NCBI GenBank assembly: GCA_964434165.1
Contig: CAYSUS010000022.1
Coordinates: 1-64,000 of the forward strand
DNA from: CAYSUS01 sp964434165
Lineage (GTDB): Bacteria > Planctomycetota > Planctomycetia > Pirellulales > Thermoguttaceae
Direction: 5' to 3'
Length of the DNA stretch: 64,000 nt
Both the position numbers and the translations under genes were made by a program. Below the pieces are notes generated by a model, which worked only from the letters and a program-made list of their open reading frames with translations, was not told the DNA's origin and did not search any database. This document shows, piece by piece, positions 52,716 to 62,055 of the stretch; position 1 is the stretch's first letter, and each line of letters opens with the position of its first letter.

Positions 52716-53210
52716 CTAGAACCTCGGCCCGAACGCCTCCATCGGATCGGGCGCGGCCGGCTGCGGGTCTTCGCCGGATTCGGGCTCCTGCGGGTCCTCA
52801 GGCCTCGGCGGGGCCAGGGCGTCGCAGATCGACTCGGCCACGAACCGTCCGGGCCCGAGCAGGACCTTCAGGCCCAGGAGGTTCCGGTTCAGGTCGTCCG
52901 AGTAGCGGAAGGGGTGGTCGATCAGCCCGCCGGCGACGCCGATGTTGTCCGTGTTCGGCTGGGGGTCGATGAAGTAGGAAAGCGAGACGTAGATGAGCGT
53001 GCCGCCGACCACCAGGGCCGCCGACTGCCACAAAGGCAGAGGCACCAGCGGGATCGTGAAGTACCACAAGGCGGGCAGCCCGACCACGACGAACACGAAC
53101 CGGGCGATCACCAGCGGCTGCCAGGTGCACGCCTCGTGCTCGGTGCTCACCTGGACCGAGCCCACCTCGCCCGGGTCCCAGCGTTCGCCCCACCACTCGT
53201 ACAAGCTCAC
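52716..53210 (-). CDS. Small membrane protein of unknown function
   Basis: The protein has 164 residues starting VSLYEWWGERWDPGEVGSVQ, with two membrane helices (IARFVFVVVGLPALWYFTIP and AALVVGGTLIYVSLSYF), then IDHPFRYSDDLNRNLLGLKV and a Pro/Glu-rich tail. I choose the GTG at 53210 because GGGAGG lies seven bases before it; an in-frame ATG at 53225 lacks such a site. No family is recognised, though the motif FRYSDDLNR suggests a conserved cytoplasmic part. It is transcribed divergently from the glycosidase-like gene. Confidence 0.7.
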   Translation of the reverse strand: MSLYEWWGERWDPGEVGSVQVSTEHEACTWQPLVIARFVFVVVGLPALWYFTIPLVPLPLWQSAALVVGGTLIYVSLSYFIDPQPNTDNIGVAGGLIDHPFRYSDDLNRNLLGLKVLLGPGRFVAESICDALAPPRPEDPQEPESGEDPQPAAPDPMEAFGPRF

Positions 53211-53410
53211 CGGTTGGCCTCCCATCGGGTCGCGAAACGGGCCCGCACGTGCTCGACGCAGGCCCCTCTGCAAGTGTAGCATATGCCCCCGGCGCACCGA
53301 CGTGCTTGCAGGTCGAGTTGACCCGGAGTATCGTGCGCCTTGGCACCCTTGTTCCCGGGCTCCGCCAGGGAGCCGGCAGATCCCGCCCCGTTTAGCCGAA
53401 AGGCCCCGCC

Positions 53411-56206
53411 ATGCCGAGCCCACGCCTGCCCATCGCCGCGCTTAGCTGCGCGATGGCTCTGATCCAAGGCCTTGCCGATGCCCGCGCGGCACCGGCCGCC
53501 GAGATCGTCCTGAGAAGCTCCAGAGTGAAGGCCGTGCTGGGCGAAGACGCCGCATGGAAGTCGCTCCTGGAGAGAACCACCGGGCTCGACGTCGCGCCGA
53601 AGCAAGGCGTGGCGCTGGCCTCGGTCGTCGTGGACGACAAGCACTATTCGGCCAGCTCGGCGGCCAGGGACGGCGATCGGCTCACCGTCGGCTTTGCCGG
53701 GATCGACACGCAGCTCGTCTATCAGGTGAGCGAGGACGACGACTGGATCGCGCTGGAGCTTCTCGAGATCCGCGGCCCGCGGCCGTCGCGCTTGACGCTG
53801 GTGCGGATCGGCGTCACGCTCTCCGGGCGCGTGGGGCGGCGACTGAACGCGGCCTGGGACGACCGGCTGGCCGTGTGCCTGATGGGCACCAGCCGCCGGA
53901 CCGCGGCCCGCCCCGCGTCGCGCAGGGGTTACACGGAGCTGGCGGCGTCGAGCCAGGACGCCCCAGGCCCGAAGCTCGAAGGATCGTGCGCCGCCCTGAT
54001 CCTCGCCCCGCGCGCCGAGCTGCGTCCGATCCTCAGGAGGCTTTCCGTGGCCTTCGACATGCCCCGCAACGAGCAGGACGGCGTGCCGTCGAAGGAGCTT
54101 GCACTTGCCCGGCAGTCGTACTGGTTTCTTTCCTTCGCCGAGAAGGACGTGGATCGCGTGATCGACCTTTGCCGGCGGACGGGCTTCCGGCAGGTCCTGC
54201 TCAGCTCGGGCTCGTGGTGCGAGAGCCCGGGGCACTACACGATCAACACGCGGGCGTACCCGGACGGCGTGGAGAGCCTGCGCCGCACGGTCCGGCGGTT
54301 CCACGCGGCGGGCATCCGGCTGAACATCCACACGTTCGCCTCGAAGGCGGCCAAGCGCGACGCCTACGTGACGCCCGTGCCCGACCGCCGGTTCTGGGTC
54401 GATCGCCGCGCGACGCTGGCCGAGGCCATCGACGAGGAGGCGGCGGCGATCCGTACGCGCGACGACCTGAGCCAGTGGCCGGGCAGCCCCGCGTGCCGGC
54501 AGAAGACCTGGGAGGGCGGCCTCGAGAAGCACCAGGAGGTGATCCTCGACGACGAGATCGTGCAGTACGCCTCGATCGGGCCGGAGGGACGCTGGGATAC
54601 CTTCCTGGGCTGCAAGCGCGGCGCGTGGGGCACCAAGGCCGCCGGGCACGAGGCCGGCACCGAGGCCCGCCATTACGGCGTGGACGGCTGCATCAACGGC
54701 TACATCCTCGATCAGGAGGCCTCGCTCTTCGACGAAACGACCTCGCGCCTGGCCGCGCTGTTCGACGCCTGCGACTTCGACGGCTTGTACTTCGACGGCA
54801 GCGAGGACGTGGACCGCCGCCGCTACGACTACTATGCGGCCAACGCCCACGCCACGGTGATGGCGAAGATCACCAAGCGGCCCGTCATCCACACCGGCGG
54901 CGGCTTCCACCACAACCTGTGGCATTCGTTCACGCGGAGCGGCACGGTCGATACGTACCTCAACACCCTGCACGGCCGCATCATCTCCGGCGCCGCCATC
55001 GAGCAGTGGCCCACGGTGCGCGACCACATCGACCGGTCGGTCCGCTACGTCGAGAGCCTCGAGGCCGACATGATCCCCGGCGAGCTGGGCTGGTTCGGCA
55101 TCTGGCCCAAGGGCAAGCACACCGACGGCCTGCAGCTCGACGAGATCGAGTATTTGATGGGCCGCGCGCTGGGCCTCGACGCGCCCGTCTCGCTCCAGTC
55201 GAGCTTCCCTCAAATGGAGCGGCACGGGCTGACGCCGGGCATCCTCCAGATCGTCGGGGCGTACGAGCGGCTCCGCATGTCGGGCAAGGTGCCGGCCGAC
55301 GTGCGCAAGCGACTGCGTCCGACCGGCCGCGACTTCATCCTGTTCCACGCCGCACCGGCCGAGGGCGACCGACCGCCCGAGTTCCTCGGGGCGTCGCCGG
55401 CCGAGGTGGCGGGCGGGCGCGAGGTCCGCGCCATGCTCGCGCAGCACGGCCGCGGGGCCGTGGCCACGGTGTGGCACTACCTGGGCCGGGATGGGAAGCT
55501 CATGATCCGCTCCGGCGGCATCAAGGCCACGGACCTGTTCGGCCACCCGATCAAGGCCCAGGTTGCGGGCTCCGAGACCGCGGTGCCCCTCGGGCCCACG
55601 CGCACCACGCTGCTGTTCCCCCAAAAGGGCGCCGAGGAGGCGCGCAAGGTCCTCGCCGCCGCGTCGTTCGAGGCCCGCAAGCCGGACGTGATTCGCATCG
55701 AGGCCGAAGCCTTCGAGGCCTCGTCGGGCAACATGAAGAAGGGCTCCCAGGCGGGGATCACGGAGCGCGGCGCCTCGGGCGACGTGGTCGTCTGCGACGG
55801 CCGGATCCGACGTATCGAAACGTCCGCGGACTGGTGCGAGTATCGCGTGACCGTCCCGCGCAAGGGGCTTTGGACGCTGTGGGCCCGGGTCCGCTATCCG
55901 AGCGGCGGCGACATGTCGTTCGGCCTGGTGCCCGCCGGCGAGAAGGTGACCCTCGAACGTGGCCAGGTGCTCGGCAACTGCGGGGCCAACGAGAAGAAGT
56001 GGCACTGGACCGGGCGCGGCGGCGGCGTCACCACGGTCCCGCCGGGCCGCCCCCTCGTGCTGAAGCTCGCCAAGGGCGAGTTCGCCTTCCGCGTCTATCC
56101 GCGTGAGGGCCCCGGCACCGCGGCCACCAATCCGCGCCTCGATTGCATCCTGCTCTGCGAAGACCCCAGTTACGTGCCTACGGACGGCGAGGCTCCCCAA
56201 GACTGA
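53411..56206 (+). CDS. Exported glycoside-hydrolase-like protein
   Basis: The protein has 931 residues with a signal peptide (LPIAALSCAMALIQGLADAR). The centre (about 230-640) looks like a TIM barrel of a glycosidase, with QVLLSSGSWCESPGHYTINT and DFDGLYFDGSEDVDRRRYDY, an Asp-rich beta-strand end of the kind that carries a nucleophile. The C-terminal 180 residues form a beta-sandwich region similar to sugar-binding domains (ASADWCEYRVTVPRKGLWTL is close to this pattern). No exact family can be named without a search. It may degrade a polysaccharide at the cell surface. ATG 53411 has only a weak upstream site. It lies divergent from the small membrane protein gene. Confidence 0.7.
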   Translation: MPSPRLPIAALSCAMALIQGLADARAAPAAEIVLRSSRVKAVLGEDAAWKSLLERTTGLDVAPKQGVALASVVVDDKHYSASSAARDGDRLTVGFAGIDTQLVYQVSEDDDWIALELLEIRGPRPSRLTLVRIGVTLSGRVGRRLNAAWDDRLAVCLMGTSRRTAARPASRRGYTELAASSQDAPGPKLEGSCAALILAPRAELRPILRRLSVAFDMPRNEQDGVPSKELALARQSYWFLSFAEKDVDRVIDLCRRTGFRQVLLSSGSWCESPGHYTINTRAYPDGVESLRRTVRRFHAAGIRLNIHTFASKAAKRDAYVTPVPDRRFWVDRRATLAEAIDEEAAAIRTRDDLSQWPGSPACRQKTWEGGLEKHQEVILDDEIVQYASIGPEGRWDTFLGCKRGAWGTKAAGHEAGTEARHYGVDGCINGYILDQEASLFDETTSRLAALFDACDFDGLYFDGSEDVDRRRYDYYAANAHATVMAKITKRPVIHTGGGFHHNLWHSFTRSGTVDTYLNTLHGRIISGAAIEQWPTVRDHIDRSVRYVESLEADMIPGELGWFGIWPKGKHTDGLQLDEIEYLMGRALGLDAPVSLQSSFPQMERHGLTPGILQIVGAYERLRMSGKVPADVRKRLRPTGRDFILFHAAPAEGDRPPEFLGASPAEVAGGREVRAMLAQHGRGAVATVWHYLGRDGKLMIRSGGIKATDLFGHPIKAQVAGSETAVPLGPTRTTLLFPQKGAEEARKVLAAASFEARKPDVIRIEAEAFEASSGNMKKGSQAGITERGASGDVVVCDGRIRRIETSADWCEYRVTVPRKGLWTLWARVRYPSGGDMSFGLVPAGEKVTLERGQVLGNCGANEKKWHWTGRGGGVTTVPPGRPLVLKLAKGEFAFRVYPREGPGTAATNPRLDCILLCEDPSYVPTDGEAPQD

Positions 56207-56252
56207 CCTCTTCTTCCCAGGCGGAGCCTGGGAACCACGCGCTGGCAACACC

Positions 56253-59200
56253 TCACGGCCGCGTCACCCCCACCCGCAGCGGCGCGGCCCAGCACTTGCG
56301 CTCGGCCGTGTAGTAGAGGTAGGCGCGCGAGGCAGGGCCGGTGTAGCGCCCCGGGATGGCGGCGACCAGATCAAGCTTCAGTTCCACCTTGCGCTTCGGG
56401 GCCAGCGAGCGCCAGTAGCAGATCACCTCGCGGGCGTTGAGCTCGAAGTAGTCGATCGTGCCCGCGTCCTGCAGCTCCTTGAGCTGGTCGGTGCGGGGCT
56501 CCAGCCCAGCGGGCAGGCCGAGGATGGCCACGGTCATGGGCTGGCCCTCGTCCGTGGTGTTGGCCAATTCGGCGGTGAGGGCCACGGTCTCGCCCGCCGC
56601 CACGGTGTCCTTGGCCAGCCCGGTCGTGAGGCGCACCGCGCAGTCGCGGTCGCTGGCCGGCTGGCTGCTGCGGTAGCTCACGTCCAGGGCGTAGGGCAGC
56701 TTGTTCTCGCCCGTCAGCGTGATGGTCAGGCGGTTTTCCCCGGCCTTCAGCTCGGTCTCCAGCCCGTCGATGGCGATCGCCTCGCGGCGATCCGCCTCGA
56801 ACGACTGTTCCCCCAGCACCACGTCGTCGCGCTGGAGGATCAGCTTGCCGGCGTTGGTCGTCCGCTTGTTGACGCGCGCGTGCTCGACGAGGGCCTTCAG
56901 GGCCAGCACGGTGGCCTGCGTGGAGCCGAAGCCGCCGCTGCCCTGCCGGCTCCTGGTGATCCACTCCACGGCCTTGCCCGCCTGGGCCGCGAATTGCGGC
57001 GCCTTGAGCCAGGCCAGCGCGGCCAGGGCCGTGGTCTCCACGTCGAGCGACGCGCCGCCGCTGCGCGTGATCGAGGTCTTGGCCCCTGCGAGGCGCCCGT
57101 CCTCGTCCTGATACCCGGCGAGCTTGTCGAGCAGCTTGCGCCCCTCGTCCTGCTTGCCGGCGTTGATGGCGGCCGCCGCGGCCAGGGCCACGACGTACGG
57201 CTCCTCGGCCTTTTCGCCCAGGGCGATCGCGTGCTCGATCTCGGCGTCGATCCCTTCCTGGCCCGACTCGGTCAGGGCCCAGGTGACGTAGGCGTCGGTC
57301 ACCTCCTGGGGTGCGGCGCCGAAGCTATCCAGGGCCTTGGGATTGCGCTGGAATCCCCCCTTGCCGTCGCGGCGCTGGAGGAGCCACTCGGCCGTGCGAT
57401 CCAGAAGGACAGGATCGACCTGGTACACCTCGGCCATGTCGCGGAACTGCATCAGGCCGTACGCGGTGAGGGCCTCGTGGCCGGGATCCGCGCCGAACCA
57501 CTCGAAGCCCTCCTTGGGGCATTCATACCCAGTAAGTCTTCCGTAACCGCGGTCGAGCAGCTCCTTGGCGCGGCGCGTGACCTCGGGATCGGCCAGATCG
57601 TTCTCCTCCATGTACTGGAGCGACATCACGTTGGGGTAGTTCGACGTGGAGGCCTGCTCGAAGCAGCCGGTCGGCTCGCGCAATATGCCGTCGAGGCCCT
57701 TCTGCAGGTCGGCCAGCATCGAGGGGAACACGTTGACCGAGACCTCCAGCGACCCGGGCACCCACTCGCCCGGCAGGTCGATGGTCAACTCCTGGCTCCC
57801 GTCGAGCTCGCCGCTGAACGAGCGGCTGATCGGGAAACCCGGCGGGACCACGCGAAGCGTGCGGGCCACCTCGTCGGCCAGCGAGCCGGCCACGCCGCGC
57901 ACGAGCAGCGGCCCCTCACCCTTCTGTCCCACCACGTCGAGCGCGAAATGCCTGCGAGATCGCTTCTTCGCCTCCAGCTCCAGGCGCTGCTGGTCCGGGC
58001 CGTCCAGGCGCACCAGGCCGTCGTGGATCAGCGACAGATCGACGGATAGCGCGCGTGTGGTGTCGTTCGCCACGGCCACGGGCAGGTCGATGCGGTCGCC
58101 CGCGGTCACCTCCAAGGGCATCTTGGGCTCGACGCTGAAAGGGATCTTCGAGATCAACTCCCCTTCGCCGGCGCCCAGACGCCCGCCGGGGGCGTGGGCG
58201 TCGGCCCGGACGCGGAACGTGGTCACCGAATCGGACAGGTCGAACCTGATCTGCACCCGGCCGTCGCCGTCGGTGATGAGCAGGGGGTGCCAATACAGCG
58301 TCTCGGCGAAATCGGTGCGCACGCGGGGCGGGGCGTCCTTGGGCCGGGCGTGCTGGTGCGCGTACTCGCGGACCACGAAGCGACGCTTGCGGAGGAGGCC
58401 CTCGCCAGGGGGCTCGCCAAGGGGCATCTCCGGTTCCATCCCCGGCATGGGTTCCACCCACACCCTGTCCGCGTCGAACATCTCGTTTCCCGGGAGCTTC
58501 TTCCTGCGTTCCAGGTCACGCTTCAGTTGCCCCTCGACGAGCGCGTCACCGCGAGCCTCGCGGTGCCGCTCCCTTGCTTCCACCTCGCCCGCCTTCGGGT
58601 CGTCCAGCACGGGGCAAGGCAGCTCGGCCATGTCCATCGGCATTTCCTCGGCGGGGTCGGCCTCCTCCAGGAACTCCAGCTCCTCCGTCATCGCTTCGGA
58701 CTCGTCCACGAGGACCACGGGGCGCGACTCGTAGTCGGCAAAGGCCACGGCCCCGTGGATGCCCGGCTTGAGGCTCGCCGGGTTGGTCAGCAGGAAGCCC
58801 ATCCCGAAGCAGATCACCGAGACCGTGACCGCGGGAATCCACACCTTCAGTCCCGTGGCCACGTTCATCACCGCCAGCAGCGTGGCGAACAGCAACAGCG
58901 CCGCCCCGCCGAAGAAGCTGACGATGGTCATCGCGTTGAGCTCGTGGGTGCGGTCGCCCTGGAAGGCGGCCACGGCCTCCTTGTACTTCTCGTTGATCTC
59001 GCCGAGGTTGTCGAACATCAGGGGCGGCTTGCTCGCCGCGCCCAGGGCCAGGAGCCGCTCGGTCCGCTCGTCGTCCTCGTCCCGCTCCTTGAGCTCGTCG
59101 ATGGTCCGCTCCACGAACCGCCGCCAGCCCTGGGTGCCCAACAGCAGGTCGAGGGCCGCCGGGGCCTCGGGGTCGTTTGAGAGGTAGAAGTCGGCGTCCT

Positions 59201-61343
59201 CCAGGTCCTCCGGCTTCTCCACCTCCGTGGCGAGGAGGAAGTGGCAGGGCATGCGCGGCGCGTCCTCGTCGGCGAGGTTGAGCACCGTGTCGTCCACCAC
59301 CGACACGCCCAGCGTGGCCGCGGCCGGCTGCCCGTCCTCGTCGGTCACGACGAGCGACACCGCGGCCGAATCGCCCGGCGCGTATTGCTCGCTCAGGCCG
59401 GTCACATCGACGTTCAGACGTCGCTCGGGCCGGCGATAGACGAGACGCTCGGCCACGGGCACAGGCGGCGACTGGGAGTAGTCGTAGAGCGTCAGGCGCA
59501 GGACGCCCACCGCCTCGGGCGCCAGGTCGATGCGCACGGGATTGGAGCCCGGCTCGCCGTCCTCGCCCACCGCCGTGGTCAGCCACTGGCGCCCGACCTG
59601 CACCCCGCGGCAGTACGCAGCGGCCACCAGGGGCAGCCCGGCCTTGGCCGCGCGCACGTTGAACTCCAGCGGCTCGCCGGGCTCGAACACGCTCAGCCCC
59701 GTGGTGAGGACGACCTTTCGGGAGGTCGTGGGAATCGGCAGGTCGATCTCGCCGCGCACGCCGGCCGGCTTGACGATCTTCGCACGATAGCGCTGGTCGC
59801 GCTGGGGCTGAAAGGTGAACGCCCCCATGCCTTTGTGTTGCGTCTCGACGACGCCGATCATCTGGTCCGCGCTATTGTAGATCTCCGCGCGCACGTCCAC
59901 GGGCTTACCCATCGGATCGCGTGCGGCGAAATAGACCCGGTTGTCCAGGCCGACCACCAGGTCGCCGCCCTCGGGATAGAACTCCAAGTCCACCTTGCCC
60001 AGGTTGACGGGGATCGTCTTGACGATCGTCTCCAGCGTGCCGCCGTCGTCCACGGCGATTCGAAGGATCGCGTCGGGGCGCCCGATCTTCTCCGGGAGCG
60101 TGAATTCGACCTGGAACGTCCCGCGCGGCGAGGCCTGGGCCTGCTGCTGGTGCACGAGGTTGCCATCGACCACGGCAGCAATGGCCAGTCGCGCCGCCGC
60201 GGCCGGTCCGCCCTCGGCCCGTTCGGCCGAGAAGTCGGCCACGACCTTGTCGCCGGGGGAGTAGCTGTCGCGGGCCAGCTCGAGCTCCTTCTTGAGTCGG
60301 GGATTGCGGTAGCGCCGCACGAAGAAGGTCTTCATCGCTTCGGGGAAGAGGCCCTGGGGATTGCGCGCGACGAGCGTGTACTCGCCGCCGGCCATGCCCG
60401 GGGCGAGGACGAACTGGCCGCAGCCCACACCCCGCACCGTCTCGCCCTCGTGCCGCGACTCGCTGACCGCCGCCCCGCCGGGGTCGAGGATCTCGTACTG
60501 AACGGTCACCTCGCGGTCGGCCGCCATGCCGAAACGGTCGAGCGTGAGCGAGCGATAGAAGACCGTGTCGCCGGGGCGATAGAGGGGCCGATCGAGCGCG
60601 AGCTGGGTGGCGTGGGTCGGCTGCTCGACGGCGAGCTGCGTCTGGACGGCTTCCTCGTTTCCGGCCGAGCGCGCGGTCACTTCGAGGGACGCGAACTCCG
60701 GCAGGTCCATGTCCGACGGGATCACGACGCGAAGCTGGCCGTCTTCGTCGGTGTCCTCCTTGTGCTTGAGAATCCGCTTCTCGCCGGGAGCAAGCAGGGC
60801 CAGCTCGACCTCGGCCTCGACCGGCACGCCGTTGACCGTGGTGGTGGTCACCACGAACACGTTGTCCATCCCTTCCTGGAGGACCGACGGGCCGTGGACG
60901 ATGAGGCGGAGATGCTCGGAGGTGATCGCCGCGAGATGGTGCCGGTGGACGAAAAAGCCCGTCAAGGCCACCAGCAACAGCGCGGCCGCCGCCCCGCCCA
61001 CCGCCCAAGGCGCCCACGGGGCCAGGGCAGGCAGATCCCCGGGCCGGCTCGGCGCCTTCGGGCGCGGTGCGCCGCCGCTCGTCAGACCGCCGGAGCTCAC
61101 TGGACTCGGCGACGAGGTCCGCCCCGTGCCCGAGGTCGGCTCGGGCAAGTCCAGCTCCACGCGCGCCCGGTGCAGGCGCGACGCCTCCGCTAGCAGTCCG
61201 GCCGTCTGCTCGGCCTCGGCGTAGGCCCGCGCCGTCTCGGGGTCGGACTCGATCCGGGCGCGGAGGTCGGCCGCCTCCTCGTCGGGAAGCAGGTCGTAAA
61301 CCAGCTCCAACAGACGCTGATGCACTTTGGGATCGATGCTCAT
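56253..61343 (-). CDS. Giant alpha-2-macroglobulin family protein with anti-sigma-like N-terminus
   Basis: The protein has 1696 residues. The N-terminus (about 5-55, LLELVYDLLPDEEAADLRAR) resembles planctomycete anti-sigma proteins without zinc ligands, followed by a membrane helix near 111-133 (AVGGAAAALLLVALTGFFVH). Macroglobulin domains follow (ALDRPLYRPGDTVFYRSLTL). Two further helices lie near 802-853. The C-terminal half has the alpha-2-macroglobulin thioester site PTGCFEQASTSNYPN near 1223, the GCxEQ form that binds targets covalently, and a helical toroid (SLDVETTALAALAWLKAPQF). Bacterial members trap proteases in the periplasm. Start ATG 61341-61343 follows GGAG. It lies downstream of an ECF sigma factor on the same strand, with two nested palindromes between. 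Confidence 0.85.
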   Translation of the reverse strand: MSIDPKVHQRLLELVYDLLPDEEAADLRARIESDPETARAYAEAEQTAGLLAEASRLHRARVELDLPEPTSGTGRTSSPSPVSSGGLTSGGAPRPKAPSRPGDLPALAPWAPWAVGGAAAALLLVALTGFFVHRHHLAAITSEHLRLIVHGPSVLQEGMDNVFVVTTTTVNGVPVEAEVELALLAPGEKRILKHKEDTDEDGQLRVVIPSDMDLPEFASLEVTARSAGNEEAVQTQLAVEQPTHATQLALDRPLYRPGDTVFYRSLTLDRFGMAADREVTVQYEILDPGGAAVSESRHEGETVRGVGCGQFVLAPGMAGGEYTLVARNPQGLFPEAMKTFFVRRYRNPRLKKELELARDSYSPGDKVVADFSAERAEGGPAAAARLAIAAVVDGNLVHQQQAQASPRGTFQVEFTLPEKIGRPDAILRIAVDDGGTLETIVKTIPVNLGKVDLEFYPEGGDLVVGLDNRVYFAARDPMGKPVDVRAEIYNSADQMIGVVETQHKGMGAFTFQPQRDQRYRAKIVKPAGVRGEIDLPIPTTSRKVVLTTGLSVFEPGEPLEFNVRAAKAGLPLVAAAYCRGVQVGRQWLTTAVGEDGEPGSNPVRIDLAPEAVGVLRLTLYDYSQSPPVPVAERLVYRRPERRLNVDVTGLSEQYAPGDSAAVSLVVTDEDGQPAAATLGVSVVDDTVLNLADEDAPRMPCHFLLATEVEKPEDLEDADFYLSNDPEAPAALDLLLGTQGWRRFVERTIDELKERDEDDERTERLLALGAASKPPLMFDNLGEINEKYKEAVAAFQGDRTHELNAMTIVSFFGGAALLLFATLLAVMNVATGLKVWIPAVTVSVICFGMGFLLTNPASLKPGIHGAVAFADYESRPVVLVDESEAMTEELEFLEEADPAEEMPMDMAELPCPVLDDPKAGEVEARERHREARGDALVEGQLKRDLERRKKLPGNEMFDADRVWVEPMPGMEPEMPLGEPPGEGLLRKRRFVVREYAHQHARPKDAPPRVRTDFAETLYWHPLLITDGDGRVQIRFDLSDSVTTFRVRADAHAPGGRLGAGEGELISKIPFSVEPKMPLEVTAGDRIDLPVAVANDTTRALSVDLSLIHDGLVRLDGPDQQRLELEAKKRSRRHFALDVVGQKGEGPLLVRGVAGSLADEVARTLRVVPPGFPISRSFSGELDGSQELTIDLPGEWVPGSLEVSVNVFPSMLADLQKGLDGILREPTGCFEQASTSNYPNVMSLQYMEENDLADPEVTRRAKELLDRGYGRLTGYECPKEGFEWFGADPGHEALTAYGLMQFRDMAEVYQVDPVLLDRTAEWLLQRRDGKGGFQRNPKALDSFGAAPQEVTDAYVTWALTESGQEGIDAEIEHAIALGEKAEEPYVVALAAAAAINAGKQDEGRKLLDKLAGYQDEDGRLAGAKTSITRSGGASLDVETTALAALAWLKAPQFAAQAGKAVEWITRSRQGSGGFGSTQATVLALKALVEHARVNKRTTNAGKLILQRDDVVLGEQSFEADRREAIAIDGLETELKAGENRLTITLTGENKLPYALDVSYRSSQPASDRDCAVRLTTGLAKDTVAAGETVALTAELANTTDEGQPMTVAILGLPAGLEPRTDQLKELQDAGTIDYFELNAREVICYWRSLAPKRKVELKLDLVAAIPGRYTGPASRAYLYYTAERKCWAAPLRVGVTRP

Positions 61344-61365
61344 GGATCGTTCTCCGGGCAACGGG

Positions 61366-61398
61366 AGACTTCCGAAGTCTCGAGGACTTCGGAGGTCT
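61366..61398. repeat. Nested palindrome, copy 5
   Basis: AGACTTCCGAAGTCT (61366-61380), CGA, then GGACTTCGGAGGTCT (61384-61398). The two halves pair perfectly if two positions are read as T-G. It lies between the sigma factor stop and the macroglobulin start, 22 bases before the latter. Confidence 0.8.
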
Positions 61399-61420
61399 TC
61401 AAATCGAGAGTCGGGCGAGG

Positions 61421-61453
61421 AGACTTCCGTAGTCGCGAAGACTTCGGGAGTCT
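61421..61453. repeat. Nested palindrome, copy 6
   Basis: AGACTTCCGTAGTCG (61421-61435), CGA, then AGACTTCGGGAGTCT (61439-61453). It pairs with one T-G and two mismatches. Copies 5 and 6 stand in tandem about 55 bases apart, each followed by AAATCGAG, indicating local duplication. The sigma factor stop lies 33 bases away. Confidence 0.75.
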
Positions 61454-61485
61454 GGAAATCGAGCGTAACCCCCCGTGACGCCGCC

Positions 61486-62055
61486 TCACGCGTCGCGCGG
61501 CAGGTCCTTGGGCTGAAGGGCCTCGCGGAGCTTGCCCAGCGCCAGACGCATCCGCGTCTTCACCGTTCCCAGCGGAAGGTTCACCGCCGCGGCGATCTCC
61601 TGGTAAGTCATGTCGCCGTTCTGGCGGAGCAGGAATACCTCCTGTTCCTCGGGACGCAGGGCGAACAGGGCCTCGCGCACCAGCGCGAGCTGTTCGCGGC
61701 GAGCGGCTTCGGCCTCGGGCAGCGGCGCGGTGGACACGATCTCCGACTCCTGCTCGTCCTCAAACCCGCGGCGACGGCGACGCCAGGCGGTCCCGCGCAG
61801 ATCTCGGCCCACGTTCAGCGCGATCCGGAAGACCCACGCGCGAAGATTCTCGACCTCGGGCACCTGACTGCGGTGGCGCCAGCACTTGAGGAAGGCCTCC
61901 TGGAGGGCGTCGCGGGCGTCCTCCGCGTTTCCCACAAGGTAGAACAGCGTGCCCAGCAGCTCGTCCTGGTGGCGGCCGAACGCCTCCGCCAGCGGCGAGG
62001 TCAGGTCGCGCCCGTCCGCCGTCTCTGCATCGTCCGTGGCACGGCTCTGGTTCAT
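61486..62055 (-). CDS. ECF-type RNA polymerase sigma factor
   Basis: The protein has 189 residues. Region 2 is visible as LLGTLFYLVGNAEDARDALQ EAFLKCWRH and RAWVFRIALNVGRDLRG; region 4 as EEQEVFLLRQNGDMTYQEIA and LPLGTVKTRMRLALGKLREA. This is the RpoE-like ECF layout with no extra domains. It would direct transcription of a specific set, probably including its own operon with the macroglobulin gene that follows after 142 bases holding two palindromes. The likely partner anti-sigma domain is at the start of that protein. The ATG at 62055 is preceded by GCAGGAGC. Confidence 0.9.
   Translation of the reverse strand: MNQSRATDDAETADGRDLTSPLAEAFGRHQDELLGTLFYLVGNAEDARDALQEAFLKCWRHRSQVPEVENLRAWVFRIALNVGRDLRGTAWRRRRRGFEDEQESEIVSTAPLPEAEAARREQLALVREALFALRPEEQEVFLLRQNGDMTYQEIAAAVNLPLGTVKTRMRLALGKLREALQPKDLPRDA

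Noticed and set aside
53207..56251. Open frame of about 1000 codons on the minus strand opposite the glycosidase-like gene
   Set aside because: Composition is that of a shadow frame (runs of RG, RA, LA), and it crosses the start region of a better-supported minus-strand gene.
59241..61193. Plus-strand frame opposite the macroglobulin gene
   Set aside because: Shadow frame with no start signal; the opposite strand carries the thioester motif and macroglobulin domains.
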